Shown here: piece by piece, positions 26,268-35,440 of the stretch | Position numbering within the stretch: the stretch's first letter is position 1 | Layout of the letters: each line of letters opens with the position of its first letter | Source of the DNA: an uncultured Clostridia bacterium | GTDB lineage: Bacteria > Bacillota > Clostridia > Oscillospirales > Ruminococcaceae | Direction of reading: 5' to 3' | Assembly: GCA_937906945.1 (NCBI GenBank) | Contig: CALCUE010000026.1 | Span: 124,001 to 188,000 of the forward strand | DNA: 64,000 bases | Made by a program: the position numbers and the translations under genes | The notes under the pieces: model-generated | Seen by the model: only the letters and a program-made list of their open reading frames with translations | Told to the model about the DNA's origin: nothing | Databases searched by the model: none

Positions 26268-28232
26268 TCAAACCTTTCGGCCAAACATTTTTTCCAGTTT
26301 ACTTTTACTGAGACTGGTGGAAACCGGTCGTCCATGGGGACAATATTTGATATCCGGGTCATTCAACAGGACATTGACGATTTTTTCCAATTCCAATTCC
26401 GAATTTTTGTCGTTGGCTTTAATGGCCGCCCGACAGGAAATATTGGCATACAAATAATCCAGTTTTTCCGGAGTAATGTCGTGCTTACAGGCAATCAGCG
26501 AATCGGATATTTCCCCGAGAACGGATTCTGCCTCGTTGGGTTTGATCCAAAACGGCAGTGAACGGACAAGAAGACAGCCTTTCCCGAAGTCATCGACCAG
26601 AAAACCGAACTTTTCCACCTCATTTTGGTTTTCCAAAATAGCCTCGCACTGTTCTTCACCCAGACTGCACGTGATCGGCGTTAAAAGGACCTGACAATCA
26701 AACGCTTTGATTCCTCTTTTAAGATTTTCATAGAGAATTCTTTCATGGGCCGCGTGTTTATCCACGAAAATCAGTTCTTCTGACGATTCCAGCAAAATAT
26801 AGGTCTTAAAAAGCTCTCCAATATATTTCAGTTTTCCAAGAGGAAAATCCTCATCCGAAATCGCTCGCGGTATGACCGGAACCGGTGCTCCGATCTGCTT
26901 CATATTTTCGACGCTTTCCATACATTCTTTGGGAATGTTTCGTCCCTCATCCACGGCGGCACTGGCCATCTGATGGATTTTATATTGCATGGAATGGCTG
27001 ATCCCGTCATCAATCCGATATGGTGTCAGATTATCTTGATTTTCAATCACTTCAGGACGATAATCGCTGACATCATAATGAAAATCCACATGGTGAGAAT
27101 TTTTGGGAATGATCGGAAGAGACGTCTGTTCCACCACATTTTCAAAATGCTTCCGTATCTCTTGTTTTTCCTCCGGAATGGATTCCCAAAAATCCCGGTT
27201 GACTTTGCGAGACGCTTCCAAAACGGCGGAATGATCCTGATTGGAAAGAACGGATTTGACTCCGTAATAAACCAAATCAAAAACATCCTTTTCGTTAGCG
27301 AAGCGAACTTCCGTCTTTGCCGGGTGAACGTTGACATCCACAAATTCCGGAGGAACGTGAATATTCAAAACGCAGCCCGGGTATTTTCCAACCATGGAGG
27401 AACCTTTATAAGCTTCCTCCAAAGCCGCCATCGCCGTGCGATTTTTAACGAATCGTCCATTGACGAAAAAAGTCTGAGACCCTCGGGATCCCTTGGACGC
27501 GGTCGGTTTTGTCACATAGCCATCAACACAGAACCCGTGTTGAGACATGGAGGAATAATGAACCGCGTAAAGGTCGTTGGCGAAGTCTCTTCCGCAGACG
27601 TCGGAAATCGTTGTCAACAGATTCCCATTGCCATGAGTGGAAAGTTTATGTTCGCCGTCTTTAATAAAGTTGACTTTTATTTCCGGATGGGATAAAGCGA
27701 TTTTCTCAAGAATCTGGGAAATGGCGGTCGCTTCTGCCACGTCTTTTTTCAAAAACTTCTGTCTTGCTGGCGTATTATAAAACAGATCCCGAACGACAAT
27801 GGTCGTGCCCAATGGGCAACCGGCTTCCTCAACTTCCCCGATTTCACCGCCCTCCGCTACACAGCGGCAGCCGATCAAAGCCGTTCTTGTTCTGGTAATG
27901 ATCTCCGTGCGGGAAACCGCCGCGATGGATGCCAACGCTTCTCCACGGAAACCAAAACTGGCGATATGTTCCAAATCGTCTGCCTCACGGATCTTACTGG
28001 TCGCGTGGCGTAAAAAAGCTTTCGGGAGATCGTCCGGCTCCATACCGCAGCCATTATCCGTAACACGGATAAACGTATTCCCTCCGTTTTTTATTTCTAC
28101 CGTAATGGTCGTCGCACCGGCGTCCATGGCGTTTTCCGTCAGTTCCTTGACAACAGAACAAGGACGCTCCACCACCTCACCGGCAGCAATCAGTTCCGCC
28201 ACATGCTTTTCCAGTACATTAATCTTCGGCAT
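26268..28232 (-). CDS. mutL: DNA mismatch repair protein MutL
   Basis: About 654 residues. GHKL ATPase N-terminus with ENAMDAG, DNGCGM and GFRGEALASIAAV; C-terminal dimerisation and endonuclease domain containing DKHAAHERILYE and a CPHGRP motif. These C-terminal motifs fit the endonuclease-type MutL of bacteria without MutH. The ATG at 28232 follows GGTG; the frame also opens at a TTG at 28247. Confidence 0.96.
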   Translation of the reverse strand: MPKINVLEKHVAELIAAGEVVERPCSVVKELTENAMDAGATTITVEIKNGGNTFIRVTDNGCGMEPDDLPKAFLRHATSKIREADDLEHIASFGFRGEALASIAAVSRTEIITRTRTALIGCRCVAEGGEIGEVEEAGCPLGTTIVVRDLFYNTPARQKFLKKDVAEATAISQILEKIALSHPEIKVNFIKDGEHKLSTHGNGNLLTTISDVCGRDFANDLYAVHYSSMSQHGFCVDGYVTKPTASKGSRGSQTFFVNGRFVKNRTAMAALEEAYKGSSMVGKYPGCVLNIHVPPEFVDVNVHPAKTEVRFANEKDVFDLVYYGVKSVLSNQDHSAVLEASRKVNRDFWESIPEEKQEIRKHFENVVEQTSLPIIPKNSHHVDFHYDVSDYRPEVIENQDNLTPYRIDDGISHSMQYKIHQMASAAVDEGRNIPKECMESVENMKQIGAPVPVIPRAISDEDFPLGKLKYIGELFKTYILLESSEELIFVDKHAAHERILYENLKRGIKAFDCQVLLTPITCSLGEEQCEAILENQNEVEKFGFLVDDFGKGCLLVRSLPFWIKPNEAESVLGEISDSLIACKHDITPEKLDYLYANISCRAAIKANDKNSELELEKIVNVLLNDPDIKYCPHGRPVSTSLSKSKLEKMFGRKV

Positions 28233-28247
28233 TTTTTCACCACGCAA

Positions 28248-30860
28248 TCATTTTTTTACAAGACTTTTCAGTTCATACAGTAAATTCAAGGCTTCAATCG
28301 GTGTGAGTGTTTCCACATCCGTCTGCTTCAAAATCCGTTCCACATCGCTTTGCATCGAAGCGAACAGATTCGTCTGGCCGTTCAATTCCTCGTTCTTTTG
28401 CATCCGGGCAATCTTTTCAACTTCTTTGCCTTCTTCCAAAGCGGTCAGAATTTCCCTGGCCCGTTTGACCACATTGTTCGGAATTCCCGCCAGTTTCGCT
28501 ACTTCGATACCGTAGCTGTCATCAGCCCCTCCGCTGATAATCCGACGCAAAAAGATGATATCTTCCCCACGTTTTTTAACCGCAATATTATAATTGCGAA
28601 TATTGGGATAGGCATTTTCGAGGTCGGTCAACTCATGATAATGGGTCGCAAAGAGCGTTTTAGCCCCTAATTTTTTTCGATCGGCAATATGCTCCAATAC
28701 CGCGTGAGCGATGCTCATTCCATCAAAAGTACTGGTTCCCCGTCCGATCTCATCCAAAATCAAAAGACTTTTCGACGTCGCGTTTTTCAGGATTTCAGCC
28801 ACTTCGCTCATCTCGACCATAAAAGTCGATTGTCCGGCGGAAAGGTCATCGGAAGCGCCTACACGGGTATATACCCCATCGACTACCCCGATATGCGCCA
28901 TTTTAGCCGGGACAAAGCAACCGATTTGTGCCATGATCGTGATCAGCGCCACCTGTCGCATATAAGTCGATTTACCGGCCATATTGGGGCCAGTAATCAC
29001 CGCGATCTGATTTTCCCGGTTATCCAGAAGAACGTCATTCGGTACAAAAAGCGAACCATGCAGCATTTGTTCCACAACAGGATGGCGTCCTTCCACAATC
29101 TCGATCATATCACTGAAATCGACCGTTGGACGACAATAATTGTTTTTAGAAGACACTTCGGCAAAAGATAGAAGAACGTCAAGAGCCGCGATGGAATCCG
29201 CTGTCTTTTGTACCCGATCTACTTGGGCGGAAACCTGAGCACGAATCTGCTCAAAAAGCCGTGCCTCGAGCACGAGGATTTTATCGTGAGCACCGAGAAC
29301 TTTTTCTTCCAGCTCTTTCAGTTCCTGGGTAATGTACCGTTCGCCACTTGTCAGGGTCTGTTTACGAATATATTCCTGCGGTACAAGGTCTTTATAGGAA
29401 TTGGAAACCTCTATATAATATCCAAAAACATGGTTGTAACCGATTTTCAGTTTTGGGATACCGGTCTTCTCTTTTTCCGAAATTTCAATGGCCGTAATTT
29501 TTTCTTTGATATGGTCCGAAAGATCCCGAAGCTCGTCCAACTCCTCGCAATAGCCGGAACGAATGACACCACCGTCTTTCAATGTGACCGGTGGTTCTTC
29601 TTTAATAGAAGAATCAATCAGCTCTTTGACATCTTCCAGAAGGTCCATTCCGTCCCGAAGGCTTTCCAACAGAACCGAGGAGTGGATCTCTCCCATCAGG
29701 CTCTTTATTTTAGGAAGCCGCCCAATGCTGGCCGCCAATGTTTTATATTCTCTGGGACTGGCGTTTCCGAAAAGGATCCGGGTCATCATTCGTTCCAGGT
29801 CGTAAACACCGGAAAGTTCCTCGGTCAAATCCGCCGACAACATCGGATCATTGAGCAGCGTTTCCACCGCGGTAAGCCGTTTATCGATTTTGACCGGATC
29901 CAAAAGCGGCCTATCTACATAGGATCGCAAAAGCCGTCGTCCCATGGCCGTATTGGTCTTGTCCAATACCCAAAGAAGCGTTCCTCTCTTTTCCCGGCCA
30001 CGAATGGTTTCGGTTAGTTCCAGATTTCGTCTGGCGGAGAGGTCCAGTTTCATATAGGCTCCATCGGAATAAAACTGCACATTGGCAATTCTGGCCGTTC
30101 CGTTTCGCTGTGTCTGATAAAGATATCTCAGTAAAGCGGAAACACACCGCTCCTCGGAAAGGGACACGAACCCTAATTCCTTGGGACTTTTATTATCAAA
30201 ATGGTCATGAATCGTCTTTTCGACAAGCGCCGGGAGATATTCTTCCTCTTCGATCTGCTCTCCCATGCAGTCAAGCCGCTCTTTCAAAAATCGCGCGGCT
30301 TCCTTATAATCCAAAAACCGGTCATTAAACAGAATTTCGCTTGGTTTATAGCGGCTGACTTCTTCGATTATCCGGTTTTCCAATTCTTTCGTATTGTCAC
30401 CCCCGGTGCATTTAAGCTCCCCGGTCGTAACGTCACAAAAACAAATGCCAAAGGACCCGTCTTCCACATAAACGCTGCAAAGGTAATTGTTGGCGCTTTC
30501 CTCCAACATGGAATTTTCCACCACGGTGCCCGGGGTAATAACACGAATAATATCCCGTTTCACCAGACCTTTAGCTAGTGCCGGATCTTCCATCTGTTCA
30601 CAGATGGCAACCTTATATCCTTTTTTGATCAGTCTCGCCACATAGGATTCGTAGCTGTGATAAGGCACGCCACACATCGGCGCCCGTTCATCCTGGCCGC
30701 AATCTTTCCCGGTCAGCGTAAGTTCCAGTTCTTTAGAAGCGATTTTGGCGTCATCAAAAAACATCTCGTAAAAATCGCCGAGACGAAAGAAAAGGATGGC
30801 ATCCTTGTTATTCTCTTTTATATCAAAATATTGCTTCATCATCGGAGAAAGCTCGGCCAA
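28248..30860 (-). CDS. mutS: DNA mismatch repair protein MutS
   Basis: About 870 residues, full length. The mismatch-reading motif FFRLGDFYEMF is near the N-terminus; the ABC-type ATPase has TGPNMAGKSTYMRQVAL, DEIGRGTSTFDGMSIA and FATHYHEL. The TTG at 30860 gives the usual N-terminus AELSPMMKQY and has GGGAAG five bases ahead; ATG at 30875 is the alternative start. First gene of the long run through miaA, yggS, sepF and divIVA to ileS. Confidence 0.95.
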   Translation of the reverse strand: MAELSPMMKQYFDIKENNKDAILFFRLGDFYEMFFDDAKIASKELELTLTGKDCGQDERAPMCGVPYHSYESYVARLIKKGYKVAICEQMEDPALAKGLVKRDIIRVITPGTVVENSMLEESANNYLCSVYVEDGSFGICFCDVTTGELKCTGGDNTKELENRIIEEVSRYKPSEILFNDRFLDYKEAARFLKERLDCMGEQIEEEEYLPALVEKTIHDHFDNKSPKELGFVSLSEERCVSALLRYLYQTQRNGTARIANVQFYSDGAYMKLDLSARRNLELTETIRGREKRGTLLWVLDKTNTAMGRRLLRSYVDRPLLDPVKIDKRLTAVETLLNDPMLSADLTEELSGVYDLERMMTRILFGNASPREYKTLAASIGRLPKIKSLMGEIHSSVLLESLRDGMDLLEDVKELIDSSIKEEPPVTLKDGGVIRSGYCEELDELRDLSDHIKEKITAIEISEKEKTGIPKLKIGYNHVFGYYIEVSNSYKDLVPQEYIRKQTLTSGERYITQELKELEEKVLGAHDKILVLEARLFEQIRAQVSAQVDRVQKTADSIAALDVLLSFAEVSSKNNYCRPTVDFSDMIEIVEGRHPVVEQMLHGSLFVPNDVLLDNRENQIAVITGPNMAGKSTYMRQVALITIMAQIGCFVPAKMAHIGVVDGVYTRVGASDDLSAGQSTFMVEMSEVAEILKNATSKSLLILDEIGRGTSTFDGMSIAHAVLEHIADRKKLGAKTLFATHYHELTDLENAYPNIRNYNIAVKKRGEDIIFLRRIISGGADDSYGIEVAKLAGIPNNVVKRAREILTALEEGKEVEKIARMQKNEELNGQTNLFASMQSDVERILKQTDVETLTPIEALNLLYELKSLVKK

Positions 30861-30895
30861 AATGACACTTCCCATCAAACCATATATTTAATTTT

Positions 30896-30924
30896 ATTTT
30901 ATCATAGAACCTTGAATTATTCAA
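30896..30924 (-). promoter_or_regulatory. Sigma-A promoter for the mutS operon
   Basis: Minus strand: TTGAAT, 17 bases, TAAAAT, about 35 bases before the mutS start. Confidence 0.6.
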
Positions 30925-30957
30925 GAAAAAAGGAGAAACAATTTCTTGTTTCCCCTT
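30925..30957 (-). terminator. Terminator of thiT
   Basis: Inverted repeat AAGGGGAAACAA / TTGTTTCTCCTT with a GAAA loop (30930-30957), followed by TTTTTT on the minus strand. Confidence 0.85.
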
Positions 30958-30966
30958 TCGGAATCG

Positions 30967-31542
30967 TTAAGTTTCTGTGAATATTTTCGGTATGGTTTTG
31001 TTGATAATAAGTGCCACGACGGACGTTATCAACATTTCCGGCAACATATAGGACCCATTATAATAAAATGAGTAAATCGGCGGCAAAAGGCCGATTTCGT
31101 TGGGCCAGAGAGCGTCCCAGATAAACCATCCGGTCAGAAAATGGCAGAAAAAGCGAATGGAAAACGTAAGCACGATCCCCGATACAAGCGCCAACGGTCG
31201 GTTTTTCATTCGTTTTCTGAAAAGCCCGGAAAAGCCGATCACACTATACGCGACAAGATAGTCTCCCACAAAAATCAGTAAAGCCATGGAAATGGAAGTG
31301 GCATATTGAATGTTGCTTACCCCCAAAAGGGCCTGTAAAAGACTGAATGCGAGAGCCGTCAAAAGACCCCAGCGTACTCCGTAACGATAAGAGACAAGGA
31401 CCAGCGGAAGCATCGCGCAAAAGGTCACGCCACCACCCAGTACCCAAAGTCCATGGAACTTAAAGAGGCTGAGCACCGTTCCGACAGCGATCATTACCGC
31501 ACTGATCATCAACTTTTTAAGTGTTGCGTTCCGATTTTCCAT
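30967..31542 (-). CDS. thiT: Thiamine ECF transporter S component
   Basis: About 191 residues with six membrane helices. ThiT binds thiamine and works with the shared EcfA/A'/T module encoded elsewhere. The WGLLTALAFSLLQALLG and WDALWPNEIGLLPPIYSFYYNGSYMLPE regions fit the family. The ATG at 31542 has GGAGG; the frame extends further into the riboswitch terminator. The TPP riboswitch upstream confirms the substrate class. Confidence 0.92.
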   Translation of the reverse strand: MENRNATLKKLMISAVMIAVGTVLSLFKFHGLWVLGGGVTFCAMLPLVLVSYRYGVRWGLLTALAFSLLQALLGVSNIQYATSISMALLIFVGDYLVAYSVIGFSGLFRKRMKNRPLALVSGIVLTFSIRFFCHFLTGWFIWDALWPNEIGLLPPIYSFYYNGSYMLPEMLITSVVALIINKTIPKIFTET

Positions 31543-31552
31543 AGTTCCTCCT

Positions 31553-31586
31553 AAAAAAGCCGCCACGGCAGAAAATGCCATGGCGG
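31553..31586 (-). terminator. Expression-platform terminator of the TPP riboswitch
   Basis: 11-bp stem CCGCCATGGCA / TGCCGTGGCGG (31560-31586) followed by six T residues, between the aptamer and thiT. It would form when TPP is bound and switch thiT off. Confidence 0.85.
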
Positions 31587-31609
31587 TCCCTTTTAAGAAT
31601 TCGCTTCTG

Positions 31610-31686
31610 ACACTCCCTACGCCGGCATTGTCCGGATCAGGTCAAAGGGACTGGCGTTCGCCATCTCAGCACAAAGCGCCCCTGTA
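31610..31686 (-). promoter_or_regulatory. TPP riboswitch (THI element)
   Basis: The minus strand carries the hallmark segments in order: CAGGGGCGC, GTGCTGAGATGG, CCCTTTGACCTGATCCGG, and AATGCCGGCGTAGGGAG. These form the P1, P2-P3 and P4-P5 parts of the TPP aptamer. The aptamer starts only about 15 bases after the stop codon of the SPFH gene. Confidence 0.93.
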
Positions 31687-31700
31687 TCAATAACTATCCG

Positions 31701-32609
31701 TTATTTTTCTTCAGTGATCGTTTCTTTGACCGAGGCGGCAAGCCCTGCCAAAGACTGGATCTCGCTGGGTACGATAATTTTTGTGGCCTTACCATCGGCG
31801 GCTTTTTCAAACGCTTCGTAGCTCTTAAGCGTCAAAACCGCCTGTGACGGGTTGGCCTTGTTCAAAAGCTCGATAGAATCCGCCATCGCTTTTTGAACCA
31901 CAAGAATGGCCTCCGCTTCACCTTGCGCCTCACGGATCTTCGATTCCTTCACGGCTTCCGCCCGAAGGATGGCCGATTCTTTTTCGCCTTCCGCAATCAG
32001 AATCTGGCTCTTTTTCTCGCCTTCTGCCCGAAGAAGCGTTTCCCGGCGTTCCCGTTCCGCTTTCATCTGTTTTTCCATGGCGTCCTGAATTTCACGAGGT
32101 GGAATAATGTTTTTGAGCTCTACCCGGTTGACCTTGATGCCCCATTTATCGGTCGCCGTATCCAGAATGGACGTGATTTTTACGTTGATCACGTCACGGC
32201 TGGTCAGCGTGCTGTCCAGTTCCATTTCACCGATAATATTACGAAGAGTCGTCGCCGTCAGATTTTCAATGGCGGAAAGAGGCCGCTCAACACCATAGGT
32301 AAAAAGCTTTGCGTCAGTGATCTGATAAAACACGACGGTATCGATTTGCATCGTAACGTTATCTTTGGTAATGACCGGCTGCGGCTTAAAATCCACGACC
32401 TGCTCTTTAATGGAGACCTTTTTCGCAATCCGGTCGAAAAACGGAATCTTAAAGTGGAGACCGGTCTCCCAAGTCGCGTAATAAGTTCCCAAACGCTCGA
32501 TAACATAGACCGTCGCCTGCGGTACAATTTTAACGTTGAGCGCTAAAACCAACAAAATGATAAAGAATAAAATCAAACCGACAATCAGTCCGGTTATTTC
32601 AAACGGCAT
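31701..32609 (-). CDS. SPFH/Band 7 (stomatin-like) membrane protein
   Basis: 302 residues: one N-terminal membrane segment (about 6-27), the Band 7 domain (VYVIERLGTYYATWETGLHFKIPFFDRI...VDFKPQPVITKDNVTMQIDTVVFYQI), then a charged coiled coil with repeated AEGEKxSxIL. These proteins oligomerise in membranes as scaffolds. It follows nfeD, its usual partner. Start has AAGGAGG. Confidence 0.92.
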   Translation of the reverse strand: MPFEITGLIVGLILFFIILLVLALNVKIVPQATVYVIERLGTYYATWETGLHFKIPFFDRIAKKVSIKEQVVDFKPQPVITKDNVTMQIDTVVFYQITDAKLFTYGVERPLSAIENLTATTLRNIIGEMELDSTLTSRDVINVKITSILDTATDKWGIKVNRVELKNIIPPREIQDAMEKQMKAERERRETLLRAEGEKKSQILIAEGEKESAILRAEAVKESKIREAQGEAEAILVVQKAMADSIELLNKANPSQAVLTLKSYEAFEKAADGKATKIIVPSEIQSLAGLAASVKETITEEK

Positions 32610-32621
32610 AGAAAATCCTCC

Positions 32622-33047
32622 TTACTCTTTTTCTTCAACAATCAGAGTGACGCCTCTGATTTCTTTCACTTCCACAATTTTAGTTTCCGAAATTTCTTTT
32701 CCATCAATGGATTTGGCACTCCAGGTAAGACCGGAAATATAGACTTTTCCTTCCCCTTCCAAATTGTTGATCGTCGTTGTTACGACGCCTTCTTCGCCAA
32801 TAAGGCTGTCCGCGTTGGTCGCCTGTTTACGGACTTTCATTACGTCCTTAAAAAACGTCCTCGTAAACGCAAAACAGAGGGCGGAAACCGCAAGAAAAAT
32901 AAGAATCTGTACCCAGAATGGAGCTGAAAAATAAGCGGGAATCATCGCCGCGACCGCACCGATGGCAAACCAAATGCTGACAAGTGCCACCGTCGATGCT
33001 TCGATCATGCCAAGTAAAACCGCAATTCCAAGCCAAATAAGAGCCAT
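32622..33047 (-). CDS. NfeD-like membrane protein
   Basis: About 141 residues: three or four N-terminal membrane segments, then a C-terminal OB-fold (SLIGEEGVVTTTINNLEGEGKVYISGLTWSAKS). Short NfeD1b-type proteins pair with stomatin-like proteins. ATG at 33047 with AGGA; a TTG at 33062 also opens the frame. Operon with the SPFH gene. Confidence 0.88.
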   Translation of the reverse strand: MALIWLGIAVLLGMIEASTVALVSIWFAIGAVAAMIPAYFSAPFWVQILIFLAVSALCFAFTRTFFKDVMKVRKQATNADSLIGEEGVVTTTINNLEGEGKVYISGLTWSAKSIDGKEISETKIVEVKEIRGVTLIVEEKE

Positions 33048-33086
33048 AGTCGTTCCTGACAAAAGAATTCCCCCTTCCTTTTTATT

Positions 33087-33115
33087 ATTTTATCATAAAT
33101 TACGGTTTATTACAA
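33087..33115 (-). promoter_or_regulatory. Sigma-A promoter for nfeD-SPFH
   Basis: Minus strand: TTGTAA, 17 bases, TAAAAT, about 40 bases before the nfeD start. No terminator is seen between the SPFH stop and the TPP aptamer, so this promoter may also feed thiT. Confidence 0.55.
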
Positions 33116-33136
33116 TATTTTTTATTATATTTTTAC

Positions 33137-34345
33137 TCAGCTCATGTCATCGGTATTTTCCCATGGAACATCGGACAGGATATCCTGTTCCTTTGCGATA
33201 TCCATAAGAACAATATAGGAAGCGGACAAAATATAGGTGTCTTTTGAGACCTTTTCCTCTGTTGTTCGGGATAGGATTTTGAGATTTTCCATATCCTTTT
33301 GTTCTTTTTCTTCCAAAAGCTGAAAAGCGCCGTCTTTACCCTGCTCGAAATTATATGTAATGTCTTTTTCCTTTACATCATAATATTGAGTAATCAAGGC
33401 CTTTATTGGTAATTTGAACCCCAAAAAGCGAACTTCTTTTTCTTCCTTCTCTGTGATAAGATCTTTTTCTGTTTGCTCCTTCCCAAAGATGATTGGTTTC
33501 CCTAAAAAAAATAATGTCAGTGTTTTCCCCACAAGTTTTCCCTTTCCCCGGATGGTTTGTTTCAGCGGAAACCGAACCTCCATCTCATAATCCGTTTCTG
33601 CCCAGATCTCCGCTCGGGAATGTTTTAGTGTCAACTTATTATGACGATCTTCATAGACAGCGCTGACTAAAAGATCACCCTTCATGACGGCGTCTCCAAC
33701 TTCCACCGCTTTTTGTCCGTCAAATACGTTCATTTTGCGAATGACTCCATATTTCGACGCGACCAAATTGACCGGTTTATCATCGTCCGGCTTTTGATCC
33801 GCTTCCTTTCCGGTTTCGTCAATCAAAATAGTCGCTCGGGAACCCTGGATATTTAAGCTGACCCAGGCCATCGGAGAAAATTGGCGGACCAAAGTCCGCT
33901 CAATTTTTTTGTCATCTTTATTTTTTCTAAAACACCCCGGATAAATACCGTTCTCTTTTGCCGCCAAAAGGATCTCTTCCGCAGGAATCGTTTGATTCCC
34001 AATAATTCTTACGTCCCAAATGAATAGATTTAGGAACAGGACTACCGCCGCGATTCCTGCACACCCGGCGAAAAGGCCGATTTTCTCCTTCTGTTTTTTA
34101 CAGAAAAAAAACCAGCCTTTTTTGTGAAGGATACGCAGACGAATGCCATATCTCTGGCGTATCTGTTTTAGCTTTTTGTAGTCGCCGGTACGTACTTCTC
34201 CCTCAAAATGGAAGTTCGATTTTTTCGGCGCGTAAATCGGTATATTTCTCTTACGGACCGCATATAAAAAAGCTTCTATACTGGCTCCTTCCGCCTCAAA
34301 AAGGACCGTATTTTCTATGCGACGCAGAATTTTTACAAGGATCAT
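33137..34345 (-). CDS. yqfD: Sporulation protein YqfD
   Basis: 402 residues. A cytoplasmic N-terminal domain, one membrane segment (IGLFAGCAGIAAVVLFLNLFIW), then an outer domain with the YqfD pattern VRIIGNQTIPAEEILLAAKENGIYPGCFR and SPMAWVSLNIQGSRATILIDE. YqfD is a conserved mother-cell protein needed for efficient spore formation. ATGA overlap with yqfC. Confidence 0.92.
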   Translation of the reverse strand: MILVKILRRIENTVLFEAEGASIEAFLYAVRKRNIPIYAPKKSNFHFEGEVRTGDYKKLKQIRQRYGIRLRILHKKGWFFFCKKQKEKIGLFAGCAGIAAVVLFLNLFIWDVRIIGNQTIPAEEILLAAKENGIYPGCFRKNKDDKKIERTLVRQFSPMAWVSLNIQGSRATILIDETGKEADQKPDDDKPVNLVASKYGVIRKMNVFDGQKAVEVGDAVMKGDLLVSAVYEDRHNKLTLKHSRAEIWAETDYEMEVRFPLKQTIRGKGKLVGKTLTLFFLGKPIIFGKEQTEKDLITEKEEKEVRFLGFKLPIKALITQYYDVKEKDITYNFEQGKDGAFQLLEEKEQKDMENLKILSRTTEEKVSKDTYILSASYIVLMDIAKEQDILSDVPWENTDDMS

Positions 34346-34623
34346 GGCTCATTTTCCTCTCTGAAACGGATGTCATCTATAATTCCCCGGATGCGAACTC
34401 CTGTTTCTTCATAATCGCAGATCATCAAATCCTTTCCTTCGATTTCAATACGGTGCTCATGATTTATTAGCTTGAGCACCGTTGATTCCCACTCGGTGAT
34501 CTCAAAATCTCCGCTCAATACCATTTCTTTACCGGAATAGATTTCGATAGAATAATTTTTCAACATTCCTTCCGGAAGATCCAGAAATTCTGCTGGACTA
34601 AAGCGGTTTTTCCTTATTTTCAC
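34342..34623 (-). CDS. yqfC: Sporulation protein YqfC
   Basis: About 93 residues, YabP/YqfC family, matching LDLPEGMLKNYSIEIYSGKEMVLSGDFEITEWES...IEIEGKDLMICDYEETGVRIRGII. The frame opens at 34650 inside sigK, but the GTG at 34623 overlaps the sigK stop (GTGA) and has GGAGGAG seven bases upstream. Cotranscribed with sigK and yqfD. Confidence 0.9.
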   Translation of the reverse strand: MKIRKNRFSPAEFLDLPEGMLKNYSIEIYSGKEMVLSGDFEITEWESTVLKLINHEHRIEIEGKDLMICDYEETGVRIRGIIDDIRFREENEP

Positions 34624-35324
34624 GGTTTTTCTCCTCCGCCTTTCTCCCATTCTTCTTTCAAAACAGCCAATGCTTTTTTCTCGATCCGGCTGACATAGGA
34701 GCGGGAAATTCCCAGTCGTTGAGCCACTTCCCTCTGCGCGTAGGCTTTTTTCCCGTTCAAACCATATCGCAAATAGATAATCTCTTTTTCTCGTGGGTTT
34801 AAACCGTGCTCAATCGTCTGGTAGAGCTTTTCCGATTGAAGCTTTAGCTCGATATCCTCCGTAATGGAATGCTCATCCGCCAAAACATCCATAAGGGACA
34901 AAGAATTTCCGTCCTTATCCATGTCAATTGGATCCGAAAAAGAGACATCCTGCGCGTACTTTTTCTTATTCCGAAAGTACATCAGAATTTCATTCTCAAT
35001 ACAACGGGCCGCATAAGTGGCAAAACGAGCCCCTTTTTCATAATCAAATGTCGATACGGCTTTAATAAGCCCGATCGTTCCGATAGAAATCAAATCGTCC
35101 TGTTCTGCCGAATTACTGTAATATTTTTTAATGATGTGGGCTACCAACCGCAGGTTATGTTCCACCAGCTGATTTTTCGCTTCCGGATCGCCATTTTTCA
35201 TTTTTTCAAAACATTTTCTTTCCTCTTCCGAAGAAAGGGGCTGTGGAAACGAACTGGAAACCGTAACATGCAGAGCCAGAAAAAGCATTCCGGAAAGAAT
35301 TCCGGCCAAAAACAACCAATCCAT
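34620..35324 (-). CDS. sigK: Sporulation sigma factor SigK, uninterrupted
   Basis: 234 residues; the late mother-cell sigma factor. It has a short hydrophobic pro-sequence (MDWLFLAGILSGMLFLALHV) as expected of pro-sigma-K, then region 2 (VEHNLRLVAHIIKKYY...DLISIGTIGLIKAVSTFDYEKGARFATYAARCIENEILM) and region 4 with the helix-turn-helix (REVAQRLGISRSYVSRIEKKAL). The gene is in one piece, so no skin element is present. Start ATG at 35324 with AAGGAGG upstream. Confidence 0.95.
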   Translation of the reverse strand: MDWLFLAGILSGMLFLALHVTVSSSFPQPLSSEEERKCFEKMKNGDPEAKNQLVEHNLRLVAHIIKKYYSNSAEQDDLISIGTIGLIKAVSTFDYEKGARFATYAARCIENEILMYFRNKKKYAQDVSFSDPIDMDKDGNSLSLMDVLADEHSITEDIELKLQSEKLYQTIEHGLNPREKEIIYLRYGLNGKKAYAQREVAQRLGISRSYVSRIEKKALAVLKEEWEKGGGEKP

Positions 35325-35378
35325 GCTGACACTCCTCCTTAACAATAAAATATATTGCTAAAAATGGAGTTTCTTGCA

Positions 35379-35407
35379 TGGACAATTCGAAAATGCTATT
35401 GTATAAT
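35379..35407 (+). promoter_or_regulatory. Sigma-A promoter for the M3 oligopeptidase
   Basis: TGGACA, 17 bases, TATAAT, about 34 bases before the start codon at 35441. It shows that the longer reading frame from 35378 cannot be the start. Confidence 0.7.
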
Positions 35408-35440
35408 ATTTTTGCAACGATTCCTAAAAGGAGTGATCAT

